This document shows, piece after piece, positions 1 to 8,026 of a stretch of 64,000 nt of DNA (positions are counted from its first letter, which is position 1; every line of letters begins with the position of its first letter). Source of the DNA: Aquibium pacificus. GTDB lineage: Bacteria > Pseudomonadota > Alphaproteobacteria > Rhizobiales > Rhizobiaceae. The stretch spans positions 868,001-932,000 of the forward strand of contig NZ_JBDPGJ010000001.1 in NCBI RefSeq assembly GCF_040839445.1, read 5' to 3'. A model generated the notes under the pieces. That model was not told the origin of the DNA. It ran no database searches and saw only the letters and a list, made by a program, of their open reading frames with translations. The position numbers and the translations under genes are program-made.

Positions 1-1
1 G

Positions 2-157
2 GGTTTTCGCATCTCCACCGAGGTCGGCAGGATGAACGTCGACATGGTGTGGGCGGAGATCGCCGTCGCGGCGCTGGCGGGGTCGATCTTCTACGGGGTC
101 CTGGCTCTCATCGAGCGGGCCGTGACGTTCTGGCATCCGTCTGTCCGCGGTGGATAG
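2..157 (+). CDS. ABC transporter permease, C-terminal fragment
   Basis: The first bases keep one frame open to a TAG at 155-157, giving 51 residues of a C-terminus that reads GFRISTEVGRMNVDMVWAEI and then a hydrophobic stretch and ALIERAVTFWHPS. A final membrane segment followed by a short basic/aromatic tail (ERAVTFWHP) is typical of permeases of NMT1/SsuC-type ABC importers. The substrate-binding protein gene begins 23 bases later on the same strand, which supports a shared transport operon. The start lies outside the window, so the family call rests mostly on this neighbour and on the tail sequence. Confidence 0.7.
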   Translation, partial: GFRISTEVGRMNVDMVWAEIAVAALAGSIFYGVLALIERAVTFWHPSVRGG

Positions 158-180
158 GCGCAACTTCAGAGGGAAAAGAC

Positions 181-1146
181 ATGAGGAAAATGATCGTTTC
201 GATGCTCGCGGGCGCCGTGTCGCTCGCCGCCCTGCCGGCGCTGGCCGCCGACGAGGTGACGCTGCAGCTGAAATGGGTCGCGCAGGCCCAGTTCGCCGGT
301 TACTTCGTTGCCAAGGACAAGGGCTTCTACGAGGAAGAAGACCTCGACGTCACCATCAAGCCGGGCGGCCCCGACATCGCCCCCGAACAGGTGATCGCCG
401 GCGGCGGCGCCGACGTGATCGTCACCTGGATGGCGGCCGCGCTCTCGGCGCGCGAGAAGGGCGTCAACCTGGTCAACATCGCCCAGCCGTTCAAGAACGC
501 CGGCATGCAGCTCGTCTGCCCGGCCGACGGCCCGATCAAGACGGAAGCCGACTTCAAGGGCCATACGCTGGGCGTCTGGTTCTTCGGCAACGAGTATCCG
601 TTCTACGCCTGGATGAACAAGCTCGGATACTCGACCGAGGGCGGCCCGGAAGGCGTCACGGTGCTCAAGCAGAGCTTCGACGTGCAGCCGCTGATCCAGA
701 AGCAGGCCGACTGCATCTCGGTCATGACCTACAATGAGTACTGGCAGCTGATCGACGCCGGCTACAAGCCGGAAGACCTGATCGTCTTCAACTACACCGA
801 GATGGGCAACGACCTGCTGGAGGACGGGCTCTACGCGCTTGAGGACAAGCTCCAGGATCCCGCGTTCAAGGACAAGATGGTCCGCTTCGTGCGCGCCTCC
901 ATGAAGGGCTGGGAATATGCCATCGCCAACCCCGAGGAGGCGGCAGGCATCGTCATGGACAATGGCGGCCAGGACGAGAACCACCAGGTCCGCATGATGG
1001 GCGAGGTCGCCAAGCTGATCGGCGAGCCGGACGCCAAGCTGCGCGAGGATGCCTACGAGCGCACCGCCGACGCGCTGGTCAACCAGGGCATCATCAAGGA
1101 AAAGCCGGCAGGCGCCTGGACCGCGGACATCACCGACGCGATGTAG
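181..1146 (+). CDS. ABC transporter substrate-binding protein, NMT1/THI5 family
   Basis: This 321-residue periplasmic binding protein delivers a small ligand to an ABC importer. The ATG at 181 follows a purine-rich AGAGGGAA site and gives a clean signal peptide (MRKMIVSMLAGAV, then LPALA before ADEV). The mature N-terminus LQLKWVAQAQFAGYF and the nearby KDKGFYEEEDLDV are hallmark sequences of the NMT1/THI5-like family, whose members bind thiamine-pyrimidine, riboflavin or related ring compounds. The frame stays open upstream to 49, but that extension overlaps the permease and lacks a ribosome site. The ligand cannot be read from sequence. Its position beside aromatic catabolic genes does not by itself make it an aromatic transporter. 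It is followed by a strong terminator hairpin. Confidence 0.88.
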   Translation: MRKMIVSMLAGAVSLAALPALAADEVTLQLKWVAQAQFAGYFVAKDKGFYEEEDLDVTIKPGGPDIAPEQVIAGGGADVIVTWMAAALSAREKGVNLVNIAQPFKNAGMQLVCPADGPIKTEADFKGHTLGVWFFGNEYPFYAWMNKLGYSTEGGPEGVTVLKQSFDVQPLIQKQADCISVMTYNEYWQLIDAGYKPEDLIVFNYTEMGNDLLEDGLYALEDKLQDPAFKDKMVRFVRASMKGWEYAIANPEEAAGIVMDNGGQDENHQVRMMGEVAKLIGEPDAKLREDAYERTADALVNQGIIKEKPAGAWTADITDAM

Positions 1147-1170
1147 GATTTTCCGGCACAGGATCCTTCG

Positions 1171-1194
1171 GAAGGGGCGGGTAACCGCCCCTTC
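1171..1194. terminator. Bidirectional intrinsic terminator
   Basis: A perfect 10-bp inverted repeat (GAAGGGGCGG / CCGCCCCTTC) with a four-base GTAA loop lies between the converging binding-protein gene and transglutaminase-like gene. The symmetrical stem can serve both strands, although no long T tract follows on either side. Confidence 0.7.
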
Positions 1195-1200
1195 TGCGTT

Positions 1201-2019
1201 TCAGCGGGGCGTCAGCTCCGTGACCTCGTAGGTCCAGACGCGAAAACCCTTCAGCACGTGCGGCCCGAACGAGTTGACGAGCGGAATGTCCGCCGCGTCG
1301 CGGCCGCGGGCCACGACGATCCGGCCGATGCGCGGCACGTTGTTGCGCGGGTCGAACGTGTACCAGGTGTCGTCGAGATAGACCTCGATCCAGGCGCTGA
1401 AGTCCATCGGGTCGACGACGGGCACGCCGATGTCGCCGAGATGGCCGTTGACGTAGCGGGCCGGAATGTTGAGGCAGCGGCAGAACGCGACGGCGAGATG
1501 CGCGAAGTCGCGGCATACGCCGACCCGCTCGTGGTAGGCGTCGAATGCGGTGCGGGTCGAGCGCGCCTGCTGGTAATCGAACCGGATGTGGTCGTGGACG
1601 AAGTCGCAGATCGCCTGCACCCGGCCCCATCCCGGCGGCAGCGCGCCGAAGAGGTCCCAGGCGATCTGGCTCAGACGGTCGGTCTCGCAGTACCGGCTCC
1701 CCATGAGATAGACCAGGCAATCGTCCGGTAGATCCGGGACGGTTCGCTCGCGGGCGCCGGGCACCACGGGGTCAAGCTGGCCGTCGTCCTCGATCGTGGC
1801 ATCTCCCCACATAGTCAGGTCGCCGGCAGGCGCGACGAGACGGCGGCACAGATTGCCGAACATGTCCCGATAGCTCGACACGGGCACCTCGGGAGAGGTG
1901 AAGGTGGCTTCCGGGACCCGGATGTCGGGCCTGCGGTCCTCGTGGACCGAGAGGAGGCACACAAGCGCGGTCGGCTGCTGGCAGGTCAGCGTGATCTCGT
2001 ACCCGTAACGGATCAGCAT
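1201..2019 (-). CDS. Transglutaminase-like cysteine protease domain protein
   Basis: A 272-residue protein with a GGAG ribosome site just upstream of the ATG. The N-terminal half has the beta-strand-rich region of bacterial transglutaminase N domains. The C-terminal half carries the transglutaminase-like core: the nucleophile Cys in VGVCRDFAHLAVAFCR, then DFSAWIEVYLDDTWYTFDPR with the conserved W-E-x-Y and FDPR (Asp) elements. The position normally holding the catalytic His just before AW is Ser here (FSAW). Such substitutions occur, as far as I recall, in an alphaproteobacterial subfamily, so activity is uncertain. There is no signal peptide, so it is probably cytoplasmic. It stands alone, convergent with the ABC genes. 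Confidence 0.85.
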   Translation of the reverse strand: MLIRYGYEITLTCQQPTALVCLLSVHEDRRPDIRVPEATFTSPEVPVSSYRDMFGNLCRRLVAPAGDLTMWGDATIEDDGQLDPVVPGARERTVPDLPDDCLVYLMGSRYCETDRLSQIAWDLFGALPPGWGRVQAICDFVHDHIRFDYQQARSTRTAFDAYHERVGVCRDFAHLAVAFCRCLNIPARYVNGHLGDIGVPVVDPMDFSAWIEVYLDDTWYTFDPRNNVPRIGRIVVARGRDAADIPLVNSFGPHVLKGFRVWTYEVTELTPR

Positions 2020-2551
2020 CCGGTCACTCCCCGCCGCGAGGTTGGATGCGGGCAGGGCGCGTCAAAGATTGGCCGGCCGGGCCGCCGTCGCGGGGTCCTG
2101 CTCGCCGTATGGCTGGTCATTCTTGCCCCTTCCTGTCGGCAGCCGGCGGGCGCCTCGCCGATATCGCGCCGCCCGTGCGTGGCCGCGGGCGGTGACTCTC
2201 ATAGATTACCTCATTTGCGCGATTGACAAGCTACCGGCAGGAATTCTTCCACTCCGGACGCGTCCGCCGGCAGTTCCCCCGCGTCCCTGCCGCCGCGCGC
2301 CTTTCCGGCCGATTGCAGGCTCGGCCAAGCAGCCTCCGCGCAATTCCGGGGCGGTTCGCGGAAAAAATGGGAACGCCTTGTTTCCGCCACCGCGAGTGTC
2401 TATGTAGGCTGCATCGATATTGCGAATTGAACTTTGTTTCTCGCGGAATGTCCGCAAGCACGACGATCTTCCGTTTCAACGTCGACTCAAACGCACTGCC
2501 GCGCATTCGGTGTGGCAGGCGTCTTCCGTGACCGATTGAAAGGAAATCGTC
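2020..2551. other. Long intergenic region with the cold-shock gene promoter and leader
   Basis: This 532-base gap has no convincing gene. Short GC-rich frames on both strands lack ribosome sites and recognisable sequence. The left 350 bases show nothing clear. The right part holds a likely promoter near 2378-2406 and then about 140 bases of relatively AT-rich untranslated leader before the cold-shock gene, as expected for cspA-type mRNAs whose long 5' leader controls stability and translation. Confidence 0.6.
2378..2406 (+). promoter_or_regulatory. Putative sigma70 promoter of the cold-shock gene
   Basis: TTGTTT at 2378-2383 and TATGTA at 2401-2406 are separated by exactly 17 bases. Transcription from here would give a leader of about 138 bases before the cold-shock ATG at 2552. 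This is a consensus match only. Confidence 0.45.
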
Positions 2552-2761
2552 ATGACTACTGGAACCGTAAAGTTCTTCAACGCAACCAAAGGCTTCGGCT
2601 TCATCCAGCCCGAGGACGGCGCCACCGACGTGTTCGTTCACGTTTCCGCCGTCGAGCGGGCCGGAATGCGCACCCTCGTGGAGGGCCAGAAGGTCACCTT
2701 CGACGTCGTCAGGGACAACCGCTCTGGCAAGAACGCCGCGGAAAACCTGCAGGCCGCGTAA
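2552..2761 (+). CDS. CspA-family cold-shock protein
   Basis: A 69-residue single cold-shock domain, the usual size. It begins MTTGTVKFFNATKGFGFIQP, with RNP1 as KGFGFI and RNP2 as VFVHVS, the two motifs that bind single-stranded RNA/DNA, so it should act as a nucleic-acid chaperone in the cytoplasm. The ATG is preceded by a GAAAGGAAA ribosome site. It is monocistronic: a long leader lies upstream and a strong terminator follows about 60 bases after the stop. The leader length suggests post-transcriptional, possibly temperature-dependent, control, but it cannot be assigned to a particular csp paralogue. Confidence 0.95.
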   Translation: MTTGTVKFFNATKGFGFIQPEDGATDVFVHVSAVERAGMRTLVEGQKVTFDVVRDNRSGKNAAENLQAA

Positions 2762-2823
2762 GGAATTCGTCTTCGGATCGTGACCGCGGATGTACCGGCA
2801 CGACCCGTTGAGACGAAAGGAGA

Positions 2824-2848
2824 GGTCGGGCCTTTGCCCGGCCTTTTT
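2824..2848 (+). terminator. Intrinsic terminator after the cold-shock gene
   Basis: An 8-bp GC-rich stem (GGTCGGGC / GCCCGGCC, one G-T pair) with loop CTTT is followed directly by five T residues at 2844-2848, a classic rho-independent terminator. Confidence 0.85.
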
Positions 2849-2954
2849 GCTATCATGCGCACGGATTCGTTCCGCCTGCGCCCCCGCGTGGTCCGGCGGT
2901 CGATGACGTGATTTCGCCCCGACCGGCGGTCTGTCCTGCTTACTGCCGCGAAAC

Positions 2955-3995
2955 GTGGAGAACCTGTTGCAAACCGACACCGCCACCCCCAGCGCCGCCG
3001 ACGGGAGCAAGCCCTCCTGGACTGTTGCCCTTGCGCAATACCGGGAGCCGAGCACCGCGCGGAGCACGTTCGAGATCGCCGTGACCGCTGTGCCGTTCGT
3101 CGGCCTTTGGGCGCTCGCGGCCGTCGCGGTGGTGCACGGACACTGGTGGGGACTCGTGTTGACGATCCCGGCGGCCGGGTTCCTCGTCCGCCTGTTCGCG
3201 CTCCAGCACGATTGCGGGCACGGCACCCTGTTTTCCCGCCGCGGTCTCAACGACTGGACGGGTCGCGTCCTCGGCGTCTTCACGCTGACGCCCTACGACT
3301 ACTGGCGCCGCACCCATGCCGTTCACCACGCCACTGCGGGCAATCTCGACAAGCGCGGCATCGGCGACGTCAACACGCTGACGGTGCGGGAATTCCGCGC
3401 TTTGCCGTGGCTGGGCCGCGTGCGCTACAGGCTTTACCGCCATCCGCTTGTCATGTTCGGCCTCGGCCCCGCATGGCTGTTTTTGTGCCAGTACCGCCTG
3501 CCGGTCGGGCTGATGCGCGCCGGGGCGCAGCCCTGGGTGTCGACGATCGCAACCAATTTCGCCCTCGTCGTGCCGGTCGCCGCGATGATCTGGCTGGTCG
3601 GGCTCTGGCCCTTCCTTGCGGTGCAGGTGCCGATCACCCTTCTGGCTGCCACCGCGGGCGTCTGGCTGTTCTACGTCCAGCACCAGTTCGAGGAGACGCA
3701 CTGGTCGGGCGAGGGCGAATGGAGCTTCCAGCATGCCGCCCTTCACGGCTCCTCGCACTACGATCTGCCATGGCCGCTGCGCTGGATAACCGGCAACATC
3801 GGCATCCACCACGTCCATCACCTGTCGGCGAAGATCCCGTTCTATCGCCTGCCGGAAGTGCTGCGCGACCACCCCGACCTGCGCAACGTCGGCCGCATCA
3901 CGCTTCTGGAAAGCCTGAAATGCGTCAAACTCGTCCTGTGGGACGAAAACGCCCGGCGCCTGGTCTCCTTTCGCGAGGCGCGGGTGGCGGCCTGA
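2955..3995 (+). CDS. Membrane fatty acid desaturase
   Basis: A 346-residue integral membrane di-iron desaturase starting at GTG. The three histidine boxes are present in the usual order: HDCGH near residue 85, HAVHH near 121, and HHVHH near 286. Hydrophobic segments lie before box 1 and between boxes 2 and 3. The layout matches omega-6/delta-12-type acyl desaturases, which insert a double bond into membrane-lipid acyl chains using O2 and an electron donor. No electron-transfer partner is encoded beside it. The ribosome site is weak and no closer ATG exists. Exact regiospecificity cannot be read from sequence. Confidence 0.9.
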   Translation: MENLLQTDTATPSAADGSKPSWTVALAQYREPSTARSTFEIAVTAVPFVGLWALAAVAVVHGHWWGLVLTIPAAGFLVRLFALQHDCGHGTLFSRRGLNDWTGRVLGVFTLTPYDYWRRTHAVHHATAGNLDKRGIGDVNTLTVREFRALPWLGRVRYRLYRHPLVMFGLGPAWLFLCQYRLPVGLMRAGAQPWVSTIATNFALVVPVAAMIWLVGLWPFLAVQVPITLLAATAGVWLFYVQHQFEETHWSGEGEWSFQHAALHGSSHYDLPWPLRWITGNIGIHHVHHLSAKIPFYRLPEVLRDHPDLRNVGRITLLESLKCVKLVLWDENARRLVSFREARVAA

Positions 3996-4100
3996 GTCGG
4001 CGCGCGCCGCACTCTCGATCTCCCCACGGCGTCAGGCCCAGAATCAACGCCTGTCGGTCTCCACGCCCAAGCGGCGGCGGACCCGCCCAGTTTCCCACTC

Positions 4101-4982
4101 TCAAAACTTCAACCTCGCCCGTTCGCGCGCCCGGAACGCGGCGGGGGTCTCGTCGGCGTTCTTGCGGAAGAAGCGGCTGAAGTAGGCCGGGTCGGAAAAG
4201 CCAAGGTCGAGCGCGATCGTCTGCGCCGGCAGGAAGGTGAAGACCAGGTTGCGCCTGGCTTCCTCCATCAGGCGCAGGTCGATCAGCCCTTGAAGGCTGT
4301 GGCCGGTGCGCGCCCGCGCAATGCGGTTCAGATGCGTGGCCGAGACACCGATCCGTTCGGCGTAGAAGCCCACCGGGCGGTGCTCTCGGTAATGGGTGCC
4401 GATCAGCACGGCGAGTTCGTCCAGGCGCGCCTGGTCGCGGTCGGGTCCGTCGTGGCCGGTATCGGCGCCGCCGCCCGAGCGAGCGAGATCGATGACGGCC
4501 GAAGTCACCAGGGCGTCGAGAAGGATCATGCGTGCGATGCCGCGGCCCGCCAGTTCCGCCTCGATGCGGCGCAGGCTCGTGACCGCTTCCGGCGCCCGGG
4601 CGTCGGCCTGCGGGATGACGCGCGGGCTCGAGGCGAAGGCTGCAACGTCGCTGCTTGCCGCGCACAGCGCGTCCAGCCGTTCGCGCAGCACGGTCACCAC
4701 CAGCCCGCCGATGTCGCGGGAGAAGCGGAAGCCGTGCACGGCGCCCGGCGGCATGAACACCGCTGTCGACCGCGCCATAGGAAGGTAGCCGCCGTCGGCG
4801 AGCACCTCGCCGCTGCCGTCCGAAATGTACAACATCTGGAAGAAGGCGGGGTGGCGGTGCGGCCGGATCTCCCATTCGTGCAGGCGGCTGCGCTCCGGTA
4901 TCGTCTCGCAATGCAACCAGAATTCGCCGCCCCGGTCGGGTGCCTCACCGTAGAGCTCGTAGTTCGGGATGTAGCGATTCAC
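4101..4982 (-). CDS. pobR: AraC-family activator of 4-hydroxybenzoate catabolism (PobR/HpaA type)
   Basis: A regulator of about 293 residues, divergent from pobA, the standard arrangement for AraC-type PobR. The N-terminal half is a cupin-like sensor domain (IRPHRHPAFFQMLYISDGSG, then PPGAVHGFRF). The C-terminal 100 residues contain two helix-turn-helix motifs (GVSATHLNRIARARTGHS and LGFSDPAYFSRFFRKNADET). I place the start at GTG 4982 because AGGA lies 8 bases upstream and the protein then begins NRYIPNYELYGEAP, as related regulators do. A TTG at 5015 in the same frame would add 11 residues. It is expected to activate pobA in response to 4-hydroxybenzoate; the effector is inferred from the neighbour. 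Confidence 0.85.
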   Translation of the reverse strand: MNRYIPNYELYGEAPDRGGEFWLHCETIPERSRLHEWEIRPHRHPAFFQMLYISDGSGEVLADGGYLPMARSTAVFMPPGAVHGFRFSRDIGGLVVTVLRERLDALCAASSDVAAFASSPRVIPQADARAPEAVTSLRRIEAELAGRGIARMILLDALVTSAVIDLARSGGGADTGHDGPDRDQARLDELAVLIGTHYREHRPVGFYAERIGVSATHLNRIARARTGHSLQGLIDLRLMEEARRNLVFTFLPAQTIALDLGFSDPAYFSRFFRKNADETPAAFRARERARLKF

Positions 4983-5095
4983 AGAAACGATCCTGGCGAT
5001 GTTCCGATTGTGCAATCATTTGTGCGGACTGTCCATTGAGAGCTTCGCCGCCTTCGTCCACTCAGGCACAGGGGCGGAGCATCAGGGAGGAAGCC

Positions 5096-6268
5096 ATGCG
5101 CACGCAGGTCGTCATCATCGGGTCCGGGCCGGCTGGCCTGCTTCTCGGGCAGTTGCTCACCAATGCCGGGATCGACAACGTCATCCTGGAACGCGTCACC
5201 AAGGACTATGTGCTGTCGCGCATCCGTGCGGGCGTGCTGGAGGAGGGCATGTGCGACATGCTCGACGAGGCGGGCGCCGGCCGGCGCATGCATGCCGAGG
5301 GCCTGTCGCACGAGGGCTTCGATCTCGCCTTCGACGGCGAGCGCCACCGCATCGACCTCCACGGCCTCACCGGCGGCAAGCGCGTCATGGTCTACGGCCA
5401 GACCGAGGTCACCCACGACCTGATGGACAAGCGCGAGGCGACCGGCGGCGTCACCGTTTACGAGGCGGCCGACGTCACGCCGCGCGATTTCGATGGCGAG
5501 CATCCCTACGTGACCTATCGCAAGGACGGAGTGGAGACACGCATCGACTGCGACTTCATCGCCGGTTGCGACGGCTATCACGGGATTGCGCGCAAGTCTG
5601 CGCCGGAAGCGCTGCTCAAGACCTACGAGCGCGTCTATCCGTTCGGCTGGCTCGGCATCATCGCCGAGGTGCCGCCGGTGAACCACGAACTGATCTACGC
5701 CAACCATCCGCGCGGCTTCGCGCTCTGCTCCATGCGGTCCAACACGCGCAGCCGCTACTACGTGCAGGTGTCGCTGGATGAGAAGGTCGAGGACTGGCCG
5801 GACGAGCGTTTCTGGGACGAGATTCGACGCCGCCTGCCGGACGAAGCGGCGCAGAAGATGACCATCGGACCGTCGATCGAGAAGTCCATCGCGCCGCTGC
5901 GCTCCTTCGTGGCCGAGCCGCTGCGATTCGGGCGCCTGTTCCTGGTGGGCGACGCGGGACACATCGTGCCGCCGACGGGCGCCAAGGGCCTGAACCTTGC
6001 CGCCAGCGACGTGCGCTACCTCTTTGACGGACTGCGAGACTACTACGAGGAGAATTCGACCGCCGGGATCGACGGCTATTCCGAGCGGGCGCTAAGGCGC
6101 ATCTGGAAGGCGGAGCGGTTCTCGTGGTGGATGACGTCGCTGATGCACAAGTTCCACGATGCGGGCGATTTCGGGCAGAAGATTCAGGAAGCCGAGCTCG
6201 ACTATCTCGTCCATTCGCGCGCGGCCTCGATGTCGCTTGCGGAGAATTACGTCGGTTTGCCCTACTGA
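5096..6268 (+). CDS. pobA: 4-hydroxybenzoate 3-monooxygenase
   Basis: A 390-residue FAD- and NAD(P)H-dependent aromatic hydroxylase converting 4-hydroxybenzoate to protocatechuate. It shows the N-terminal dinucleotide fold (VVIIGSGPAGLL, residues 5-16), the DG motif (GCDGYHGIARK, about 157-167) and the second FAD motif (VGDAGHIVPPTGAKGLNLA, from about 284). The RSRYYVQV region matches the substrate pocket of characterised PobA proteins (about 394 residues). The ATG at 5096 follows a GGGAGG ribosome site. Its product is the substrate of the pcaHG dioxygenase encoded downstream, so the genes form a continuous route. It is divergent from and presumably controlled by pobR. Confidence 0.96.
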   Translation: MRTQVVIIGSGPAGLLLGQLLTNAGIDNVILERVTKDYVLSRIRAGVLEEGMCDMLDEAGAGRRMHAEGLSHEGFDLAFDGERHRIDLHGLTGGKRVMVYGQTEVTHDLMDKREATGGVTVYEAADVTPRDFDGEHPYVTYRKDGVETRIDCDFIAGCDGYHGIARKSAPEALLKTYERVYPFGWLGIIAEVPPVNHELIYANHPRGFALCSMRSNTRSRYYVQVSLDEKVEDWPDERFWDEIRRRLPDEAAQKMTIGPSIEKSIAPLRSFVAEPLRFGRLFLVGDAGHIVPPTGAKGLNLAASDVRYLFDGLRDYYEENSTAGIDGYSERALRRIWKAERFSWWMTSLMHKFHDAGDFGQKIQEAELDYLVHSRAASMSLAENYVGLPY

Positions 6269-6300
6269 GGCGATCGCAGAGGTGGGGCGGAAGGCAGGCC

Positions 6301-6314
6301 TTGATCTGCATCAA
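6301..6314. promoter_or_regulatory. Perfect FNR/FixK-type dyad upstream of pcaC
   Basis: TTGATCTGCATCAA exactly fits the TTGAT-N4-ATCAA consensus of Fnr/FixK/Anr proteins. It lies in the 145-base gap between pobA and pcaC, 100 bases before the pcaC start. If used as a class II site, the start of transcription would fall near 6349. Function is inferred from the consensus. Confidence 0.6.
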
Positions 6315-6413
6315 GGAAGCACACCGGAAAAGTCATGAATGCTGCCGGAAATGACCTTTCCCGCGACGGTGCTTCCCGGTTATGTATACAGACGCCTGAT
6401 CAGGGAGGACCAT

Positions 6414-6815
6414 GTGACGGAAAAGAACGCGAGAAATCCGCGGTATGAACAGGGCATGGCGACGAGGCGGAGCGTTCTCGGCTCCGCTCATGTCGACAGG
6501 GCGGAGGCGAAGAAGACCGGTTTCGACGAGCCGTTCCAGGACCTGATCACCGAGGCCGCGTGGGGTCATGTCTGGTCGCGGCCGGAGTGGACGAAGCGCG
6601 AGCGATCGATCGTAACCATCGCGCTGCTCGCCGCGCTCGGACATCATGACGAGGTCGCCATGCACGTGCGCGCGACGGCCAACACGGGTGCGACACCGGA
6701 CGACATTCGCGAAGCCATGCTGCACGTGGCAATCTATGCCGGCGTGCCGGCCGCGAACCACGCGATCAAGATCGCCAAGCAGACGCTTGCCGAAATGGAG
6801 GAGAGCAAGACATGA
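6414..6815 (+). CDS. pcaC: 4-carboxymuconolactone decarboxylase
   Basis: A 133-residue protein of the carboxymuconolactone decarboxylase family, which converts 4-carboxymuconolactone to 3-oxoadipate enol-lactone in the protocatechuate branch. The core ERSIVTIALLAALGHHDEVA followed by HVRATANTGATPDDIREAML is characteristic, and the length matches stand-alone PcaC, so there is no PcaL fusion. The GTG at 6414 has a GGGAGG site 5 bases upstream. The open frame continues further upstream but without ribosome site support. Its stop overlaps the pcaH start by four bases (ATGA), indicating translational coupling. Confidence 0.93.
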   Translation: MTEKNARNPRYEQGMATRRSVLGSAHVDRAEAKKTGFDEPFQDLITEAAWGHVWSRPEWTKRERSIVTIALLAALGHHDEVAMHVRATANTGATPDDIREAMLHVAIYAGVPAANHAIKIAKQTLAEMEESKT

Positions 6816-7570
6816 ACGAGAGGGTGGACCTTTCCAACCGCAGACCGGAAACGGGATCGTTCTTCCAGCGCGACCGCGAGTGGCATCCGCCGGCATACAC
6901 GCCGCAGTACAAGACGTCGGTGCTGCGCTCGCCGCAGAAGGCGCTGCTTTCGCTCGACAACACCATCAGCGAGATCACCGGACCGACCTTCGGCCACAAC
7001 ATCCTGGGCGAACTCGACAACGACCTGATCCTCAATTTCGCCAAGCCGGGCGAAAGCGCCATCGGCGAGCGAATCATCGTCTACGGTCGCGTGCTCGACG
7101 AACGCGGCAAAGGCGTTCCCAACGTGCTGGTCGAATTCTGGCAGGCCAATGCCGGCGGTCGCTACCGCCACAAGAAGGACGGCTACCTGGCGCCGCTCGA
7201 CCCGAACTTCGGCGGCTGCGGACGCACGATCACCGGCGAGGATGGCTTCTACACGTTCCGCACCATCAAGCCCGGCCCGTACCCCTGGCCGAACGGCGTA
7301 AACGACTGGCGTCCGCGCCATATCCATTTCGCCATCTTCGGCAACGGCTTCGCCCAACGCCTGATCACCCAGATGTATTTCGAGGGCGATCCGCTGATCT
7401 GGAAGTGCCCCATCGTGTCGACCATCCCGAGCCGCGAGGCGATCGAGGCGCTCATCGCGCCGCTCGACATGGAATCGACGATCCCGATGGACGCCATGGC
7501 CTACAAGTTCGACATCGTGCTTCGCGGGCGCCGCTCGACGCTGTTCGAGAACCGGCTGGAGGGGAATTGA
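6812..7570 (+). CDS. pcaH: Protocatechuate 3,4-dioxygenase beta subunit
   Basis: A 252-residue catalytic subunit of the intradiol ring-cleaving dioxygenase that opens protocatechuate to 3-carboxy-cis,cis-muconate. The four Fe(III) ligands are recognisable: Tyr in GRYRHKKDGYL, Tyr in KPGPYPWPNG, and the two His of RPRHIHFAIF. The length is usual for PcaH. It overlaps pcaC by 4 bases. The alpha-subunit gene normally follows within a few bases, but here it is 456 bases away because a toxin-antitoxin remnant intervenes. That separation may affect subunit stoichiometry. Confidence 0.96.
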   Translation: MNERVDLSNRRPETGSFFQRDREWHPPAYTPQYKTSVLRSPQKALLSLDNTISEITGPTFGHNILGELDNDLILNFAKPGESAIGERIIVYGRVLDERGKGVPNVLVEFWQANAGGRYRHKKDGYLAPLDPNFGGCGRTITGEDGFYTFRTIKPGPYPWPNGVNDWRPRHIHFAIFGNGFAQRLITQMYFEGDPLIWKCPIVSTIPSREAIEALIAPLDMESTIPMDAMAYKFDIVLRGRRSTLFENRLEGN

Positions 7571-7632
7571 TCTGGATGCGAAGGTTGCGTTGAATGCCAT
7601 CACTGCATGTATTCGACGCGGAGGTCGTCTCA

Positions 7633-7860
7633 ATGCCGTACAGCATTCGACTCAAGCCCGGGATCAAGGCCCGACTGGACGCGCTGGCTGTCCGGACGGG
7701 TCACTCCAAGGCCTACCACCTGCGCGAGCTGGTCGCGAACGGTCTGGATGACTTGGAGGCCCAATACACCGCGGTGGAGGTGTCAGAACGCATCCGTCGC
7801 GGTGAAGAGAGGACATACACTCTGGATGAAGTAAGACGCGACCTCGGCTGGGACGATTGA
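7633..7860 (+). CDS. RelB-family (ribbon-helix-helix) antitoxin
   Basis: A 75-residue protein beginning MPYSIRLKPGIKARLDALAV, then TGHSKAYHLRELVANGLDDLE: a short beta strand plus two helices typical of RelB/DinJ and CopG-type DNA-binding domains. The C-terminal half (RIRRGEERTYTLDEVRRDLG) is the usual toxin-binding tail. GGAGG lies 9 bases before the ATG. The gene is intact, but the toxin gene that should follow is broken. It is inserted between pcaH and pcaG in the same orientation and could now be an orphan antitoxin or simply a scar. Confidence 0.82.
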   Translation: MPYSIRLKPGIKARLDALAVRTGHSKAYHLRELVANGLDDLEAQYTAVEVSERIRRGEERTYTLDEVRRDLGWDD

Positions 7861-8013
7861 GAGCTCCGAGTGGTGGCGTCGGCGCTTCAAGCGTCGCTGG
7901 AAAACTACTGATCCTACCGCGTGGGCGACTATCGCCTCATCTGCGAGATCAAGGATCAGAAACTCGTCGTGCTGGTCGTGGAGATCGGCCATCGATCGGA
8001 AATCTATCGCTAG
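7861..8013 (+). pseudogene. relE toxin remnant (N-terminal deletion and internal stop)
   Basis: In the frame ending at TAG 8011-8013 the sequence reads ALQASLENY, a TGA stop at 7909-7911, then SYRVGDYRLICEIKDQKLVV and EIGHRSEIYR. This is the C-terminal half of a RelE toxin; family members normally have Trp where the TGA stands (YWxYRVGDYR), so TGG to TGA is likely. The first 45 or so residues expected for RelE are missing, because the antitoxin stop is at 7860. No functional toxin can be made from this locus. Confidence 0.8.
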
Positions 8014-8026
8014 TTGGGAGAGAACC

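Noticed and set aside
3998..4009. Palindrome CGGCGCGCGCCG just after the desaturase gene
   Set aside because: Short all-GC palindromes are frequent in this composition; there is no loop, T tract or known site.
5007..5025. Direct repeats TTGTGC 12 bases apart in the pobR-pobA gap as a PobR site
   Set aside because: AraC sites are too degenerate to call from two short repeats; the idea is kept only as a possibility.
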